Positions 1-8,459 of a DNA stretch of 64,000 nt are shown piece by piece. A program made the translations under genes and the position numbers. The notes beneath the pieces were generated by a model. The model worked only from the letters and a program-made list of their open reading frames with translations. It was not told where the DNA came from and did no database searches. Where the stretch lies: the NCBI GenBank assembly GCA_023249375.1, contig JAHFCT010000010.1, positions 21,122-85,121 of the forward strand, given 5' to 3'. The first letter of the stretch is position 1, and each line of letters starts with the position of its first letter. This DNA comes from Gemmatimonadota bacterium. GTDB taxonomy: Bacteria; Gemmatimonadota; Gemmatimonadetes; Gemmatimonadales; Gemmatimonadaceae.

Positions 1-53
1 CGCAACTACCCGTGGAACGCCTCCGCGGTCAGCTGACCGTGGCCATCACATGA
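1..53 (+). CDS. C-terminal end of an unidentified upstream gene (partial)
   Basis: The window opens inside a coding stretch. One frame ends with TGA at 51-53 and overlaps the ATG of the next gene as ATGA, the coupling style used repeatedly in this window, giving a tail QLPVERLRGQLTVAIT. A second frame stops at 34-36 (tail RNYPWNASAVS). The overlap favours the first. The fragment is too short to identify. Confidence 0.4.
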   Translation, partial: QLPVERLRGQLTVAIT

Positions 54-1591
54 CCCCGGTGCGGGTGGTGACCGCGGCGCAGGCCGCCGAACGCGACGCC
101 CGCGCCATCACCGCCGGCACGCCGTCGCGCGACCTGATGAAAGCGGCAGGACGCGCCGCGACGACCGAACTGATGCGCCACGCCGGCGCGCGCGCCGCGT
201 CTGGCGTCGACGTCTACGCCGGCAGCGGCAACAACGGCGGCGACGCGTGGGTGGTCGCCGGCATTCTGGCGGCGAACGGCATTCCAGTGCGCGTGCTCGA
301 GATCGAGGAGCCGCGCACCGATGATGCGCGCGGCGAACGCGCCGAGGCGGCCATGGTGCTGCAGCGCGTCAGCCCGCCCCGCGGGCGCGCCGGCGTTGTG
401 GTGGATGGCCTGCTGGGCACCGGTGCGCGCGGTGCGCCGCGCGGCGCGATTGCGCGTGCGTGCGAGGAGATCAGCGCCGCCCGCGCCGCGGGCGCGTACG
501 TGGTGGCGCTCGACATCCCGAGCGGTGTGGACGCCGCCACGGGCGCGCACGAGGGCGCACCGCGCGCCGATCTCACCGTGACGTTTGGCACGGTCAAGCG
601 CGGCCATCTGCTGGCGCGCGATTGGTGCGGGACCATCGTGGTCGTGGACATCGGACTTGGCGAACACGTCAATCTCGACGACGGCGCGCCGGGGCTCGTC
701 GATGCCGCGTACGTGCGATCAGTCGTGCCGCCCATCGGCGCCGATGCGCACAAGGGCGTGCGGCGCAAAGTGACCATCGTCGGTGGCGCGCGCGGCATGG
801 CCGGCGCCGTGCTGCTTGCGGGGCGCGCGGCGCTGCGCAGTGGCGTCGGGCTGGTGAAGCTCGCCGTGCACCCCGAGAACATCGATCTCGTGCAGCGCGC
901 GCTCCCCGAAGCGCTCGCCGCGCCGTGGCCGCAGACCGACGCCGAGGCGTTGGCGCTCGCCGCGTGGGGCGATGCGATGCTCGTCGGTCCGGGGCTTGGG
1001 CGCGGCGACGAAGTGCAAGCGCTCGTTGCCCGATGCGTGCGTGCGTCGCTGGGGCCCGTCGTGATTGACGCGGATGCGCTGAATGCCTTTGAGGGCGAGC
1101 CGGCGGCGTTTGCCGCGCTGATTGGCACGCGTATCGCGCTCATCACGCCGCATCCGCTCGAGTTCGCGCGGCTCGCCGGCGCCGACTCGTCGGAGGTGAA
1201 TGCGCAGCGCTTTGAGGTTGCGGCTCCGCTGGCGAGGGCCACGGGCGCTGCGGTGCTGCTGAAGGGCGTCCCGACCGTCATTGCCGACCGCGACGGCCGG
1301 ATGATGGTGAGTGCCAGCGGTTCGCCAGTGCTGGGGCAGGGCGGCAGCGGCGACATTCTGGCGGGCATCGCGGTGACGCTGCTCGCCCAGATTCGCACGC
1401 CGCTCGAAGCCGGCGCGGCGGCGGCGTGGGTCCACGGACGCGCCGCGGAACTTGCGGCCCCCGACGGCGAGGTTCGCGGCGTCACGCTCGACGATGTGCT
1501 CACGGCGCTGCGCGACGCGTGGAAGCTCGAGCTGCCCAGCTGCGCGCCGCACGTGCTCGCCGAACTCGCCGCCGTCGGCGAACGGTGGTGA
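50..1591 (+). CDS. nnr: Bifunctional NAD(P)HX epimerase / ADP-dependent NAD(P)HX dehydratase
   Basis: Repairs hydrated NADH and NADPH: the N-terminal YjeF_N half interconverts R and S epimers and the C-terminal ribokinase-like half dehydrates S-NAD(P)HX. The 513-residue length fits the fused form. Visible motifs are AGSGNNGGDAWVVAG near residue 57 (nucleotide-binding loop of the epimerase half), GLLGTGARG near 120, then in the C-half VTIVGGARGMAGA near 240, VGPGLGRG near 310, IDADALNAF near 340, TPHPLEFARL near 370 and GSPVLGQGGSGDILAG near 425, the last being the anionic-hole signature. The ATG overlaps the preceding stop as ATGA and the stop overlaps the GTG of the next gene as GTGA, so it sits in a coupled operon. 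A start further upstream is not excluded, since the frame stays open to the window edge. Confidence 0.93.
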   Translation: MTPVRVVTAAQAAERDARAITAGTPSRDLMKAAGRAATTELMRHAGARAASGVDVYAGSGNNGGDAWVVAGILAANGIPVRVLEIEEPRTDDARGERAEAAMVLQRVSPPRGRAGVVVDGLLGTGARGAPRGAIARACEEISAARAAGAYVVALDIPSGVDAATGAHEGAPRADLTVTFGTVKRGHLLARDWCGTIVVVDIGLGEHVNLDDGAPGLVDAAYVRSVVPPIGADAHKGVRRKVTIVGGARGMAGAVLLAGRAALRSGVGLVKLAVHPENIDLVQRALPEALAAPWPQTDAEALALAAWGDAMLVGPGLGRGDEVQALVARCVRASLGPVVIDADALNAFEGEPAAFAALIGTRIALITPHPLEFARLAGADSSEVNAQRFEVAAPLARATGAAVLLKGVPTVIADRDGRMMVSASGSPVLGQGGSGDILAGIAVTLLAQIRTPLEAGAAAAWVHGRAAELAAPDGEVRGVTLDDVLTALRDAWKLELPSCAPHVLAELAAVGERW

Positions 1592-3177
1592 GCGGTCTCA
1601 GCGCGCGCGCGGCCCGCGTGGTGCGTGCCGGGCGCGCTGGGCTGAACGCCGCGTGCGTTGTGCTCGGCGCCGCGTGCGTTGTGCCCAGCGTCTCGTGCGG
1701 CCCGCCGCCGCCGGGCGTCGCGGGTGGGATCGCGCCGCGGCGCGCGCTCGCCGGCTCGATTTTGCGCGACGATCGCGTGATCATTGGCCGCGGCTCGGTG
1801 ATTCGCGCCGTGGGTGTCGCGCGCCGCTTCGTGTACGCGGTGACCAGCGATGCCGTGCTCGTGTACGATCGCGACCGGCGCGCTTGGCTTCCGCCGTTCA
1901 CGCGCGATGGTGGATTCGACCCGTCGCTCATTCGCGCGGTCGCCGTCGATCCCGATGACGACAGTGCGTGGCTGATCACGGCCATGGGCGCGTGGACACT
2001 GCAGCCGCTCACTGCGTTTGTCACACGCGCTCCGGCGGGCCCGTTGCCGGCGCGGCTGCGCGCGAGCACGCTCGAATCGGTCTACCGCGAGTTTCCATCG
2101 CTCGAAGCGTTCGGCCGCCTGCTTTCGCGGGACGATCGGTCGCTGCAGTCGTATCCCGTTATCTCCGGCGCGCGCGCCCCTGATCGCACGGAAGTGTGGC
2201 TGGGCACCGCGGGCGGCGGACTGTTGCAGGTCGATCCGCTCTTCAACCGCGCCGAACCCATCGTGTACGGCCTCGCCGTGTCCGGCGCGGGCGCGATCGC
2301 GCGCGCTGCCGACGGCGTGTGGATTGCCCCGGCCTCGCGCGTCGCGGAGCCTCGGCTCGCCATCACGTTTACCACCAGCGATCTCCAACGCTGGCGGTGG
2401 ATCGACGACGCGTCACGCCGCGAGTTCGGCGGCGCGCGAGCCACCGCACTCGTCACCGGTGAGGGTGTGCTCTGGATGGGGACGACGCGCGGGCTCTTTC
2501 GTGTGCCCTTGGATGCCGGCGGCGCGCGCGCATTCACCACGATCAATGGACTGCCCAGCGAGATCGTGCTCTCGCTTCTGTACCGTCGCGAACGACTCTG
2601 GATTGGCACCGCCTCCGGTCTGGCGCAGTTCCACATCGACTCCGCTGACGGAGGGCGCCAATCGGTAGCACTCGTGCCGGCGCCTCGTGTCCCCGTGCGC
2701 GCCCTGTTCGCGACCGGCGACACCACGTGGATTGGAACGGATGCTGGGCTCTTTCTCGCCGCGCCGGGAGATACGGACCGCCTCGTTCCGCCCGCCGCCG
2801 CGTCCACGCAGCCGCGTCTTCGCCAGAGTGTGCGCGCCATCGCCGGCGCCGACTCCGCCGTCTTCGTCGCGCTCGCCGACGGCGTGCTTGCGTTTTCGGT
2901 GCGCAGCGGCGGCTGGCGCGAACCGTTCGCCGCGGTGCCGTGGCGCACGGTGGGTGACATCGACGCACTCGCCGCCGACGCCCGCACGCTCTGGGCGGGC
3001 GGTCCGCTTGGCGTGCTCGCCATTGATCGCGCCACGGGGGGGTCGCGCATCCTGCGCACGGGGAGCGATCTTCCCGATGCGGTAACGGGCATCGTCCTCG
3101 ACGGCCCGTGGGCCTGGATCGCGACGCTCGGCGGTGTGGTGCGCGTGCGTCGTTCGTCCGATGGCCTCGTTCCCTGA
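1588..3177 (+). CDS. Predicted lipoprotein with two-component-regulator-type beta-propeller repeats
   Basis: About 529 residues from a GTG that overlaps the nnr stop (GTGA); the frame is open further upstream but that part is an arginine-rich shadow of nnr. The N-terminus has a hydrophobic segment ending in a lipobox-like VPSVSC. The rest consists of propeller blades with the signature W-hG-T-GL: VWLGTAGGGLLQVD, LWMGTTRGLFRV, LWIGTASGLAQFH, TWIGTDAGLFLA, LWAGGPLGVLAID and a final AWIATLGGVVRV. Such Reg_prop blades usually form periplasmic sensor domains of hybrid two-component regulators, but no kinase part follows here, so this is a free-standing propeller. Its ligand is unknown. Position between nnr and thiL gives little clue. 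Confidence 0.75.
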   Translation: MSGLSARAARVVRAGRAGLNAACVVLGAACVVPSVSCGPPPPGVAGGIAPRRALAGSILRDDRVIIGRGSVIRAVGVARRFVYAVTSDAVLVYDRDRRAWLPPFTRDGGFDPSLIRAVAVDPDDDSAWLITAMGAWTLQPLTAFVTRAPAGPLPARLRASTLESVYREFPSLEAFGRLLSRDDRSLQSYPVISGARAPDRTEVWLGTAGGGLLQVDPLFNRAEPIVYGLAVSGAGAIARAADGVWIAPASRVAEPRLAITFTTSDLQRWRWIDDASRREFGGARATALVTGEGVLWMGTTRGLFRVPLDAGGARAFTTINGLPSEIVLSLLYRRERLWIGTASGLAQFHIDSADGGRQSVALVPAPRVPVRALFATGDTTWIGTDAGLFLAAPGDTDRLVPPAAASTQPRLRQSVRAIAGADSAVFVALADGVLAFSVRSGGWREPFAAVPWRTVGDIDALAADARTLWAGGPLGVLAIDRATGGSRILRTGSDLPDAVTGIVLDGPWAWIATLGGVVRVRRSSDGLVP

Positions 3178-3195
3178 CCTGCGAGCGTTCGCGCG

Positions 3196-4152
3196 ATGAC
3201 CGGCCCATTCCACATCCCTCTCGGCTACGGTGGCGAGTTCGACGCCATCTCCGCCGCGCTGCATCGATGGGGACCGCTCGCCACGGGCGTGGGAGACGAC
3301 TGCGCGATTTTCGACGTGCCACCTGGCGAGCGGCTGGTGCTCAGTGTCGACAATGCAGTGGAGAACGTCCACTTCCGCCGAGCGTGGGTCACGCCCGAAG
3401 AGATTGGATATCGCTCGGCGATGGCGGCGATCAGCGACCTGGCCGCGATGGCGGCGCTGCCGCTCGGCATCACCATCGCGCTGACTTTGCCGGAGAGCTG
3501 GCGCGCCGATTTCCTGCGACTCTGTGACGGCGTGGGCGATGCGGCGCGCAGCACGGGGGCGCGCATTGTCGGCGGCGACCTGTCGCGCGGCAGCGAACTG
3601 TCGCTTGGCATTTCGGCCATCGGTCACGTGGCCGCGCCGCTCTCGCGGCGGGGCGCGCGGGCCGGTGATGCGCTCTGGGTGACGGGCAAGCTCGGCGGAC
3701 CGCTGCTCGCGGTGCGCGCGTGGGAACGCGGCGGCACGCCCGCCGCTGAACTGCGCGCGCGCTTTGCGCGTCCTGAGGCGAGGATCGAGGAAGCGCGCTG
3801 GCTCGTGGCGCACGGCGCGACCGCGGGACTCGACATCAGCGACGGCGTCGCGTCCGAGGCGTCGCACATTGCGGCCGCCGGCGGCGTGCGCGTCGTGCTG
3901 GATCTCGATCGCCTGCCGCTGCTCGCCAACGCCAGCGCCGATGACGCCGCGCGCAGCGGCGAAGAATACGAGTTGCTCGTCGCGGCGCCGGCGTCGCTCG
4001 ACGCGTCGGCGTTCGAGTCGGCGTTCCGGCTGCCGCTCACGCGCATCGGGAGCATCGAGCCTGCGGCGCCGGGCGCGTCGCCCGTTGAAGCGCGCGTGCA
4101 GGGAGAACGCGTCGAGCTGCCGCGCGGTCACGATCACTTTCCGCGGCCATGA
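3196..4152 (+). CDS. thiL: Thiamin-monophosphate kinase
   Basis: Phosphorylates thiamin monophosphate to thiamin diphosphate with ATP, the last step of TPP synthesis, in the cytoplasm. 318 residues matches the family. The PurM-like fold signatures are present in order: GVGDDCAIF near residue 31 (Mg/ATP-binding acidic loop), LSVDNAVENVHF near 50, AMAAISDLAAMAALP near 75, GGDLSRG near 122 and the C-terminal GLDISDGVASEASHIA near 213. It starts 18 bases after the propeller gene and its TGA overlaps plsC by four bases (ATGA). A TPP-riboswitch-controlled receptor lies about 9.5 kb away in the same window. Confidence 0.95.
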   Translation: MTGPFHIPLGYGGEFDAISAALHRWGPLATGVGDDCAIFDVPPGERLVLSVDNAVENVHFRRAWVTPEEIGYRSAMAAISDLAAMAALPLGITIALTLPESWRADFLRLCDGVGDAARSTGARIVGGDLSRGSELSLGISAIGHVAAPLSRRGARAGDALWVTGKLGGPLLAVRAWERGGTPAAELRARFARPEARIEEARWLVAHGATAGLDISDGVASEASHIAAAGGVRVVLDLDRLPLLANASADDAARSGEEYELLVAAPASLDASAFESAFRLPLTRIGSIEPAAPGASPVEARVQGERVELPRGHDHFPRP

Positions 4153-4889
4153 TCATCGCCATCGTCCGCACCATCATCACGGCCATTGCGATGGTCGTCG
4201 CGACGATCGTGATTGCCGGCTCGGTCATCGTCGCCGGAGTGTTCGGCGTCGGCGACCGCCAGGGGTCCATCTACGATTGGGCGCCGCGCGCGTGGTCGCG
4301 CATCGTGCTGCGCGCCGCCGGCGCGCGCGTGGTCGTGCACGGCGGCGAGAACCGGCACGGCGCGCGCCACATCTTTGTCGGCAACCACGTGAGCTGGTTC
4401 GATGTGTTCACCGTGGCCGCGCACCTGCGCTGGGGCAAGTTCGTGGCCAAGGCCGAGCTCTTCAAGATCCCCATCTTCGGGCCGGCCATGCGCTATGCGG
4501 GCATGATTGCGATTGAGCGCGAGAACCGTTCGTCGGCGCGCACATCGATCGATCGCGCCGCCTTGGCCATCAACGACGGCGCCAGCGTCATCATGTTTCC
4601 GGAAGGGACGCGCGGCCGCAGCTACGCGCTTCGCAACTTCAAGAAGGGCGCGTTCGTGCTCGCCATCGAAACGCACGCACCCATCGTGCCGGTGGCGATC
4701 TTCGGCACGATGCACGTGCAGCCCAAGGGATCATTCGTGATTCACCCTGGCGACATCCATGTGCACTTCCTGCCGCCCATCGCCACCGACCATCTCGCCT
4801 ACGATGATCGCGACGCCCTAGCCCAGCAGGCCAAGGCGCGCATCGCCGAGTGTCTCGAGCGCGAGCACGGCGTGGCGCGCGGCGCGTAG
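4149..4889 (+). CDS. plsC: 1-acyl-sn-glycerol-3-phosphate acyltransferase
   Basis: Transfers a second acyl chain to lysophosphatidic acid to form phosphatidic acid at the inner membrane. 246 residues. An N-terminal hydrophobic segment (roughly residues 1-32) serves as membrane anchor. Block I NHVSWFD (NHxxxxD catalytic motif) lies near residue 78 and block III FPEGTRGR near 151; a further conserved VPVAIFGT follows. The ATG overlaps the thiL stop (ATGA), implying co-translation. A lysophospholipid acyltransferase of another specificity is the alternative, but these motifs are typical of PlsC. Confidence 0.9.
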   Translation: MIIAIVRTIITAIAMVVATIVIAGSVIVAGVFGVGDRQGSIYDWAPRAWSRIVLRAAGARVVVHGGENRHGARHIFVGNHVSWFDVFTVAAHLRWGKFVAKAELFKIPIFGPAMRYAGMIAIERENRSSARTSIDRAALAINDGASVIMFPEGTRGRSYALRNFKKGAFVLAIETHAPIVPVAIFGTMHVQPKGSFVIHPGDIHVHFLPPIATDHLAYDDRDALAQQAKARIAECLEREHGVARGA

Positions 4890-4938
4890 ACCGCGCCAGA
4901 GCAGACGTCGTGCAATTCAGGTAACTTTCGAAGGCTGA

Positions 4939-6293
<1,355 letters not shown>

Positions 6294-6327
6294 CGGCAGC
6301 GCACGGCGCACACGGCGCGGGCTCTCG

Positions 6328-6378
6328 CTCCGCGCAAACGGCGCCGGAGTCCCGCTCCGCGCAAACGGCGCCGGGGTC
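6328..6378 (+). repeat. Two tandem copies of a 27-bp unit downstream of eno
   Basis: CTCCGCGCAAACGGCGCCGG followed by (A/G)GTC occurs at 6328-6351 and again at 6355-6378, a period of 27 bases. The second copy overlaps the left arm of the large hairpin that follows, so the array and hairpin share sequence. Confidence 0.8.
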
Positions 6379-6446
6379 TCCTTCCGCGAAATTCTCGGGC
6401 CTGCGGCCCTCCAGTATTCGCGGAAGGAGACCCCGACGCCGTTTGC
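6361..6446 (+). repeat. 30-bp near-perfect inverted repeat with nested hairpin
   Basis: The left arm 6361-6390 and right arm 6417-6446 are reverse complements with a single mismatch. The 26-base loop contains a second small hairpin, GGGCC-TGC-GGCCC. It lies between eno and the DivIC-like gene. It may halt eno transcription, but no T-run follows on either strand, so it is not a canonical intrinsic terminator. A REP- or MITE-like element is the alternative. Confidence 0.8.
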
Positions 6447-6496
6447 ACACCCACCGGCGTTTCATCGCGGCGCGGTCGGTCGTCATACACGTGCCT

Positions 6497-6832
6497 ATGC
6501 CGCCCAAGACGACGCGCGCTGCGCGCAAGACCGCCGGAGACAAGAAGTCGCCCATGGCTCTCGCCGTGATCACTGCGATCGCACTCGCCGTGACGTACTT
6601 CGCCGTGCAGGGCGGGGAATACGGCACCACGGACTTGCTGCGGCAACGCGGCCGGCTGGCGGTCGTCCAGCATGAGGTCGATTCGCTGCAGGCGCAGGTC
6701 GACAGCTTGCAGCGCTGGAAGCGCGCCATCGAAACGGATCCGCTGGTGCAGGAGCGCCTCGCCCGCGAGGAATTCGGTATGGTGAAGGGCGAGAAGGAAG
6801 TTCTCTACCGATTTGCGGAAGACCGGCGCTAA
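6497..6832 (+). CDS. Septum formation initiator family protein (DivIC/FtsB-like)
   Basis: A 111-residue bitopic membrane protein: a basic N-terminus, one membrane span (about residues 18-38, ALAVITAIALAVTYFAV) and a short extracytoplasmic coiled coil with heptad-like VDSLQAQVDSLQRWKRAI. It ends with the family tail DPLVQERLAREEFGMVKGEKEVLYRF, the hallmark of FtsB/DivIC, which links FtsL and FtsQ at the divisome. The ATG at 6497 is preferred; the frame extends upstream to 6443 but that part lies inside the hairpin. The neighbouring eno is the common genomic partner of ftsB in many bacteria, supporting the call. Confidence 0.85.
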   Translation: MPPKTTRAARKTAGDKKSPMALAVITAIALAVTYFAVQGGEYGTTDLLRQRGRLAVVQHEVDSLQAQVDSLQRWKRAIETDPLVQERLAREEFGMVKGEKEVLYRFAEDRR

Positions 6833-6848
6833 TTTTGCGCCCTTCCGC

Positions 6849-6877
6849 TTGAAGTTGCGCTCCGACACCCTTACTAT
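6849..6877 (+). promoter_or_regulatory. Sigma-70-type promoter of the initiator tRNA
   Basis: TTGAAG (6849-6854) and TACTAT (6872-6877) are separated by 17 bases and end 11 bases before the tRNA. Spacing and position fit a housekeeping promoter. Confidence 0.65.
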
Positions 6878-6888
6878 TCGGTCATCGA

Positions 6889-6962
<74 letters not shown>

Positions 6963-6971
6963 TCAATGCAG

Positions 6972-7006
6972 ACGGCCGGTCCCTCGGGACCGGCCGTTCT
7001 GTTTTT
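6972..7006 (+). terminator. Intrinsic terminator after the initiator tRNA
   Basis: A 12-bp perfect stem (ACGGCCGGTCCC paired with GGGACCGGCCGT) is followed by TCTGTTTTT. Confidence 0.9.
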
Positions 7007-7063
7007 CGCGCGAATTTGCGGCCCGACTATCGCCTCGGTTGGCGACCGGGCCGAGCGTCGGGG

Positions 7064-7666
7064 TTAGCGGCCCGACGACGACGCGATGAGCGCAATGAAC
7101 CGGCGGCCGCTCACGATAAACGGCATCCCCTCCGGTGCCCGCCTCGCCATGGTCAGCGCAAGCAGCGGGTCATCTCCGATGACGCTGATGCCGATCATGC
7201 GTGCGCCGCTCGTGGTGTCGGCCGTGTACTCGAACGCGAGCTTGTAGCGCGCTCTCGTGAACGCGACACCGCCGGGGAGAAATGGCAGCATCCCTTGCGG
7301 CGCCACGCCGGGACGTCCGGCTGGCGGCCATTGCAGTGACGCCGCCTGGTACTGGAGCAACGCCGCTGTGCGCGCCGCCTCGGCGTCGGCCAGCGCCGCT
7401 GATGCGTCGTTCCATCGCCGCCAACCGTCGGGTCGGGGGGCGATGAGCCGGATGGCGATGAGTGCAACGGCAATCCAGGTCGTCCAGCGGATGCGCACGG
7501 CATGCAGTTCGAGCCACGGCACCTTCACCGAGCGCGTCGCACGCGCGGGCTCAGCGGGAGGCGCGCCGGTCATCCCGCTGCGCACGTCAACCCGCTGCGA
7601 GGGCCGGTTGTCTCCGGGCCGCCCCTGAGGCGTAGACCGCGACGATGAAGGGCGCGGTCCGCTCAC
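7064..7666 (-). CDS. Hypothetical membrane-anchored protein
   Basis: 200 residues from a GTG that overlaps the stop of the upstream gene (GTGA). A charged, proline- and arginine-rich N-terminus precedes one membrane span near residues 62-77 (TWIAVALIAIRLIAP). The remaining 120 residues are predicted outside the membrane and begin with an alanine-rich helix (ASAALADAEAARTAALLQYQA), then a beta-rich part. The helix-then-sheet layout after a single span resembles assembly-platform or pseudopilin-like proteins, but no family is recognised. It forms a two-gene unit with the gene ending at 7663, lying between two tRNA genes on the opposite strand. Confidence 0.6.
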   Translation of the reverse strand: MSGPRPSSSRSTPQGRPGDNRPSQRVDVRSGMTGAPPAEPARATRSVKVPWLELHAVRIRWTTWIAVALIAIRLIAPRPDGWRRWNDASAALADAEAARTAALLQYQAASLQWPPAGRPGVAPQGMLPFLPGGVAFTRARYKLAFEYTADTTSGARMIGISVIGDDPLLALTMARRAPEGMPFIVSGRRFIALIASSSGR

Positions 7667-8196
7667 GGCCGGGATCCCGCGCCGCCCAACAGTGCGCCCA
7701 GCGGCTGCGTGCTCTCGTAGGTCACCGTCGCCGGGCCGTCACTGGCTGACAGCGTAAAGCGGGTCGCGTCGAGCGCCACGAATCGCACGCTGCGCATATC
7801 ACCACCGGCGTCGGCGAGCGACGCGGGGAGCTTGCCCTCTGCTTCGCGATACGACGTCACGCGTTCGGCTTCGGCGGCCAGCACGAGCCGCAGGCCCAGT
7901 TCGCGCTGCTCGACGGTGCGGTCATCGTGGACCGAGCGCGGCAGCCAATCGGGCGGGGCGAGGAAGAGCCAGAGAACGATGGCTATCGCCAGCGCCGCGT
8001 TGACGGCGCGCAGCAATGGGCCGCGGTCGACGGGCGGCGCCGCCTGCGACGACTGAGCCGCCTTGGCCTGTTCCGTGGTGATGGAGGCCGCGATCTCGTA
8101 CGCCTTCTGGAGGGCCTGCTTGCGCAGGTCCCCTTCGTCCGGCGGCACGTAGTTCTCGTCCGGAAACTGGCGCTTGAACGGATCGTCGGGACTCAT
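7663..8196 (-). CDS. Hypothetical bitopic protein with pilin-like extracytoplasmic domain
   Basis: 177 residues from ATG. The cytoplasmic half is acidic and glutamine/alanine-rich (RKQALQKAYEIAASITTEQAK). One membrane span lies near residues 64-82 (AVNAALAIAIVLWLFLAPP). After it comes QRELGLRLVLAAEAERVTSY with REAEGKLPASLADAGG and RFTLSASDG, a pattern like the soluble domain of type IV pilins and pseudopilins (helix, Y-x-x-x-x-G-x-L-P-x-S-L, strand). No prepilin cleavage site precedes the span, so if it is a pilin relative it is a non-processed one. The stop overlaps the next gene by four bases. Confidence 0.6.
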   Translation of the reverse strand: MSPDDPFKRQFPDENYVPPDEGDLRKQALQKAYEIAASITTEQAKAAQSSQAAPPVDRGPLLRAVNAALAIAIVLWLFLAPPDWLPRSVHDDRTVEQRELGLRLVLAAEAERVTSYREAEGKLPASLADAGGDMRSVRFVALDATRFTLSASDGPATVTYESTQPLGALLGGAGSRP

Positions 8197-8287
8197 CTGA
8201 TAAAGACGATTAGCCCAGGGTCTCGGTTGCGGAAATCAAGGTTCGGCGGGCCGTCCATGCACAGTGGCGCGCTGAATGGGCGGGGCT

Positions 8288-8315
8288 TTGAGTGCGCACA
8301 GCCCCCCCGTATATT
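8288..8315 (+). promoter_or_regulatory. Putative promoter of the second CAT tRNA
   Basis: TTGAGT (8288-8293) and TATATT (8310-8315) are spaced by 16 bases, ending 12 bases before the tRNA. Confidence 0.55.
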
Positions 8316-8327
8316 ACAAGGCTGCAC

Positions 8328-8401
8328 GGCTGGGTAGCTCAGCTGGTGAGAGCGCACGACTCATAATCGTGAGGTCGAGGGTTCGATCCCCTCCCCAGCT
8401 A
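8328..8401 (+). tRNA. tRNA with CAT anticodon (elongator Met, or Ile2)
   Basis: 74-base cloverleaf: acceptor GGCTGGG/CCCAGCT with a G1:U72 wobble pair, anticodon stem CACGA/TCGTG around CTCATAA, T stem GAGGG/CCCTC around TTCGATC, discriminator A. CCA is not encoded. Elongator tRNA-Met is the first choice. A tRNA-Ile whose C34 is changed to lysidine by TilS also carries CAT in the gene and cannot be excluded by eye; tilS itself is at 48004-48939. Confidence 0.9.
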
Positions 8402-8413
8402 TTCTGGATATTC

Positions 8414-8452
8414 GACCCCGCTGGCGTTCCGCGCCAGCGGGGTCGCATGTTT
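8414..8452 (+). terminator. Intrinsic terminator after the CAT tRNA
   Basis: A 13-bp perfect stem (GACCCCGCTGGCG with CGCCAGCGGGGTC, 5-base loop) is followed by GCATGTTTC, a weak T-run. The GTG of the next gene lies just beyond. Confidence 0.7.
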
Positions 8453-8459
8453 CGCGCCT

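Noticed and set aside
214..2388. 724-residue open frame on the minus strand across nnr and the propeller gene
   Set aside because: Arg/Ala/Pro-rich translation with no domain; it is the high-GC shadow of two well-supported + strand genes.
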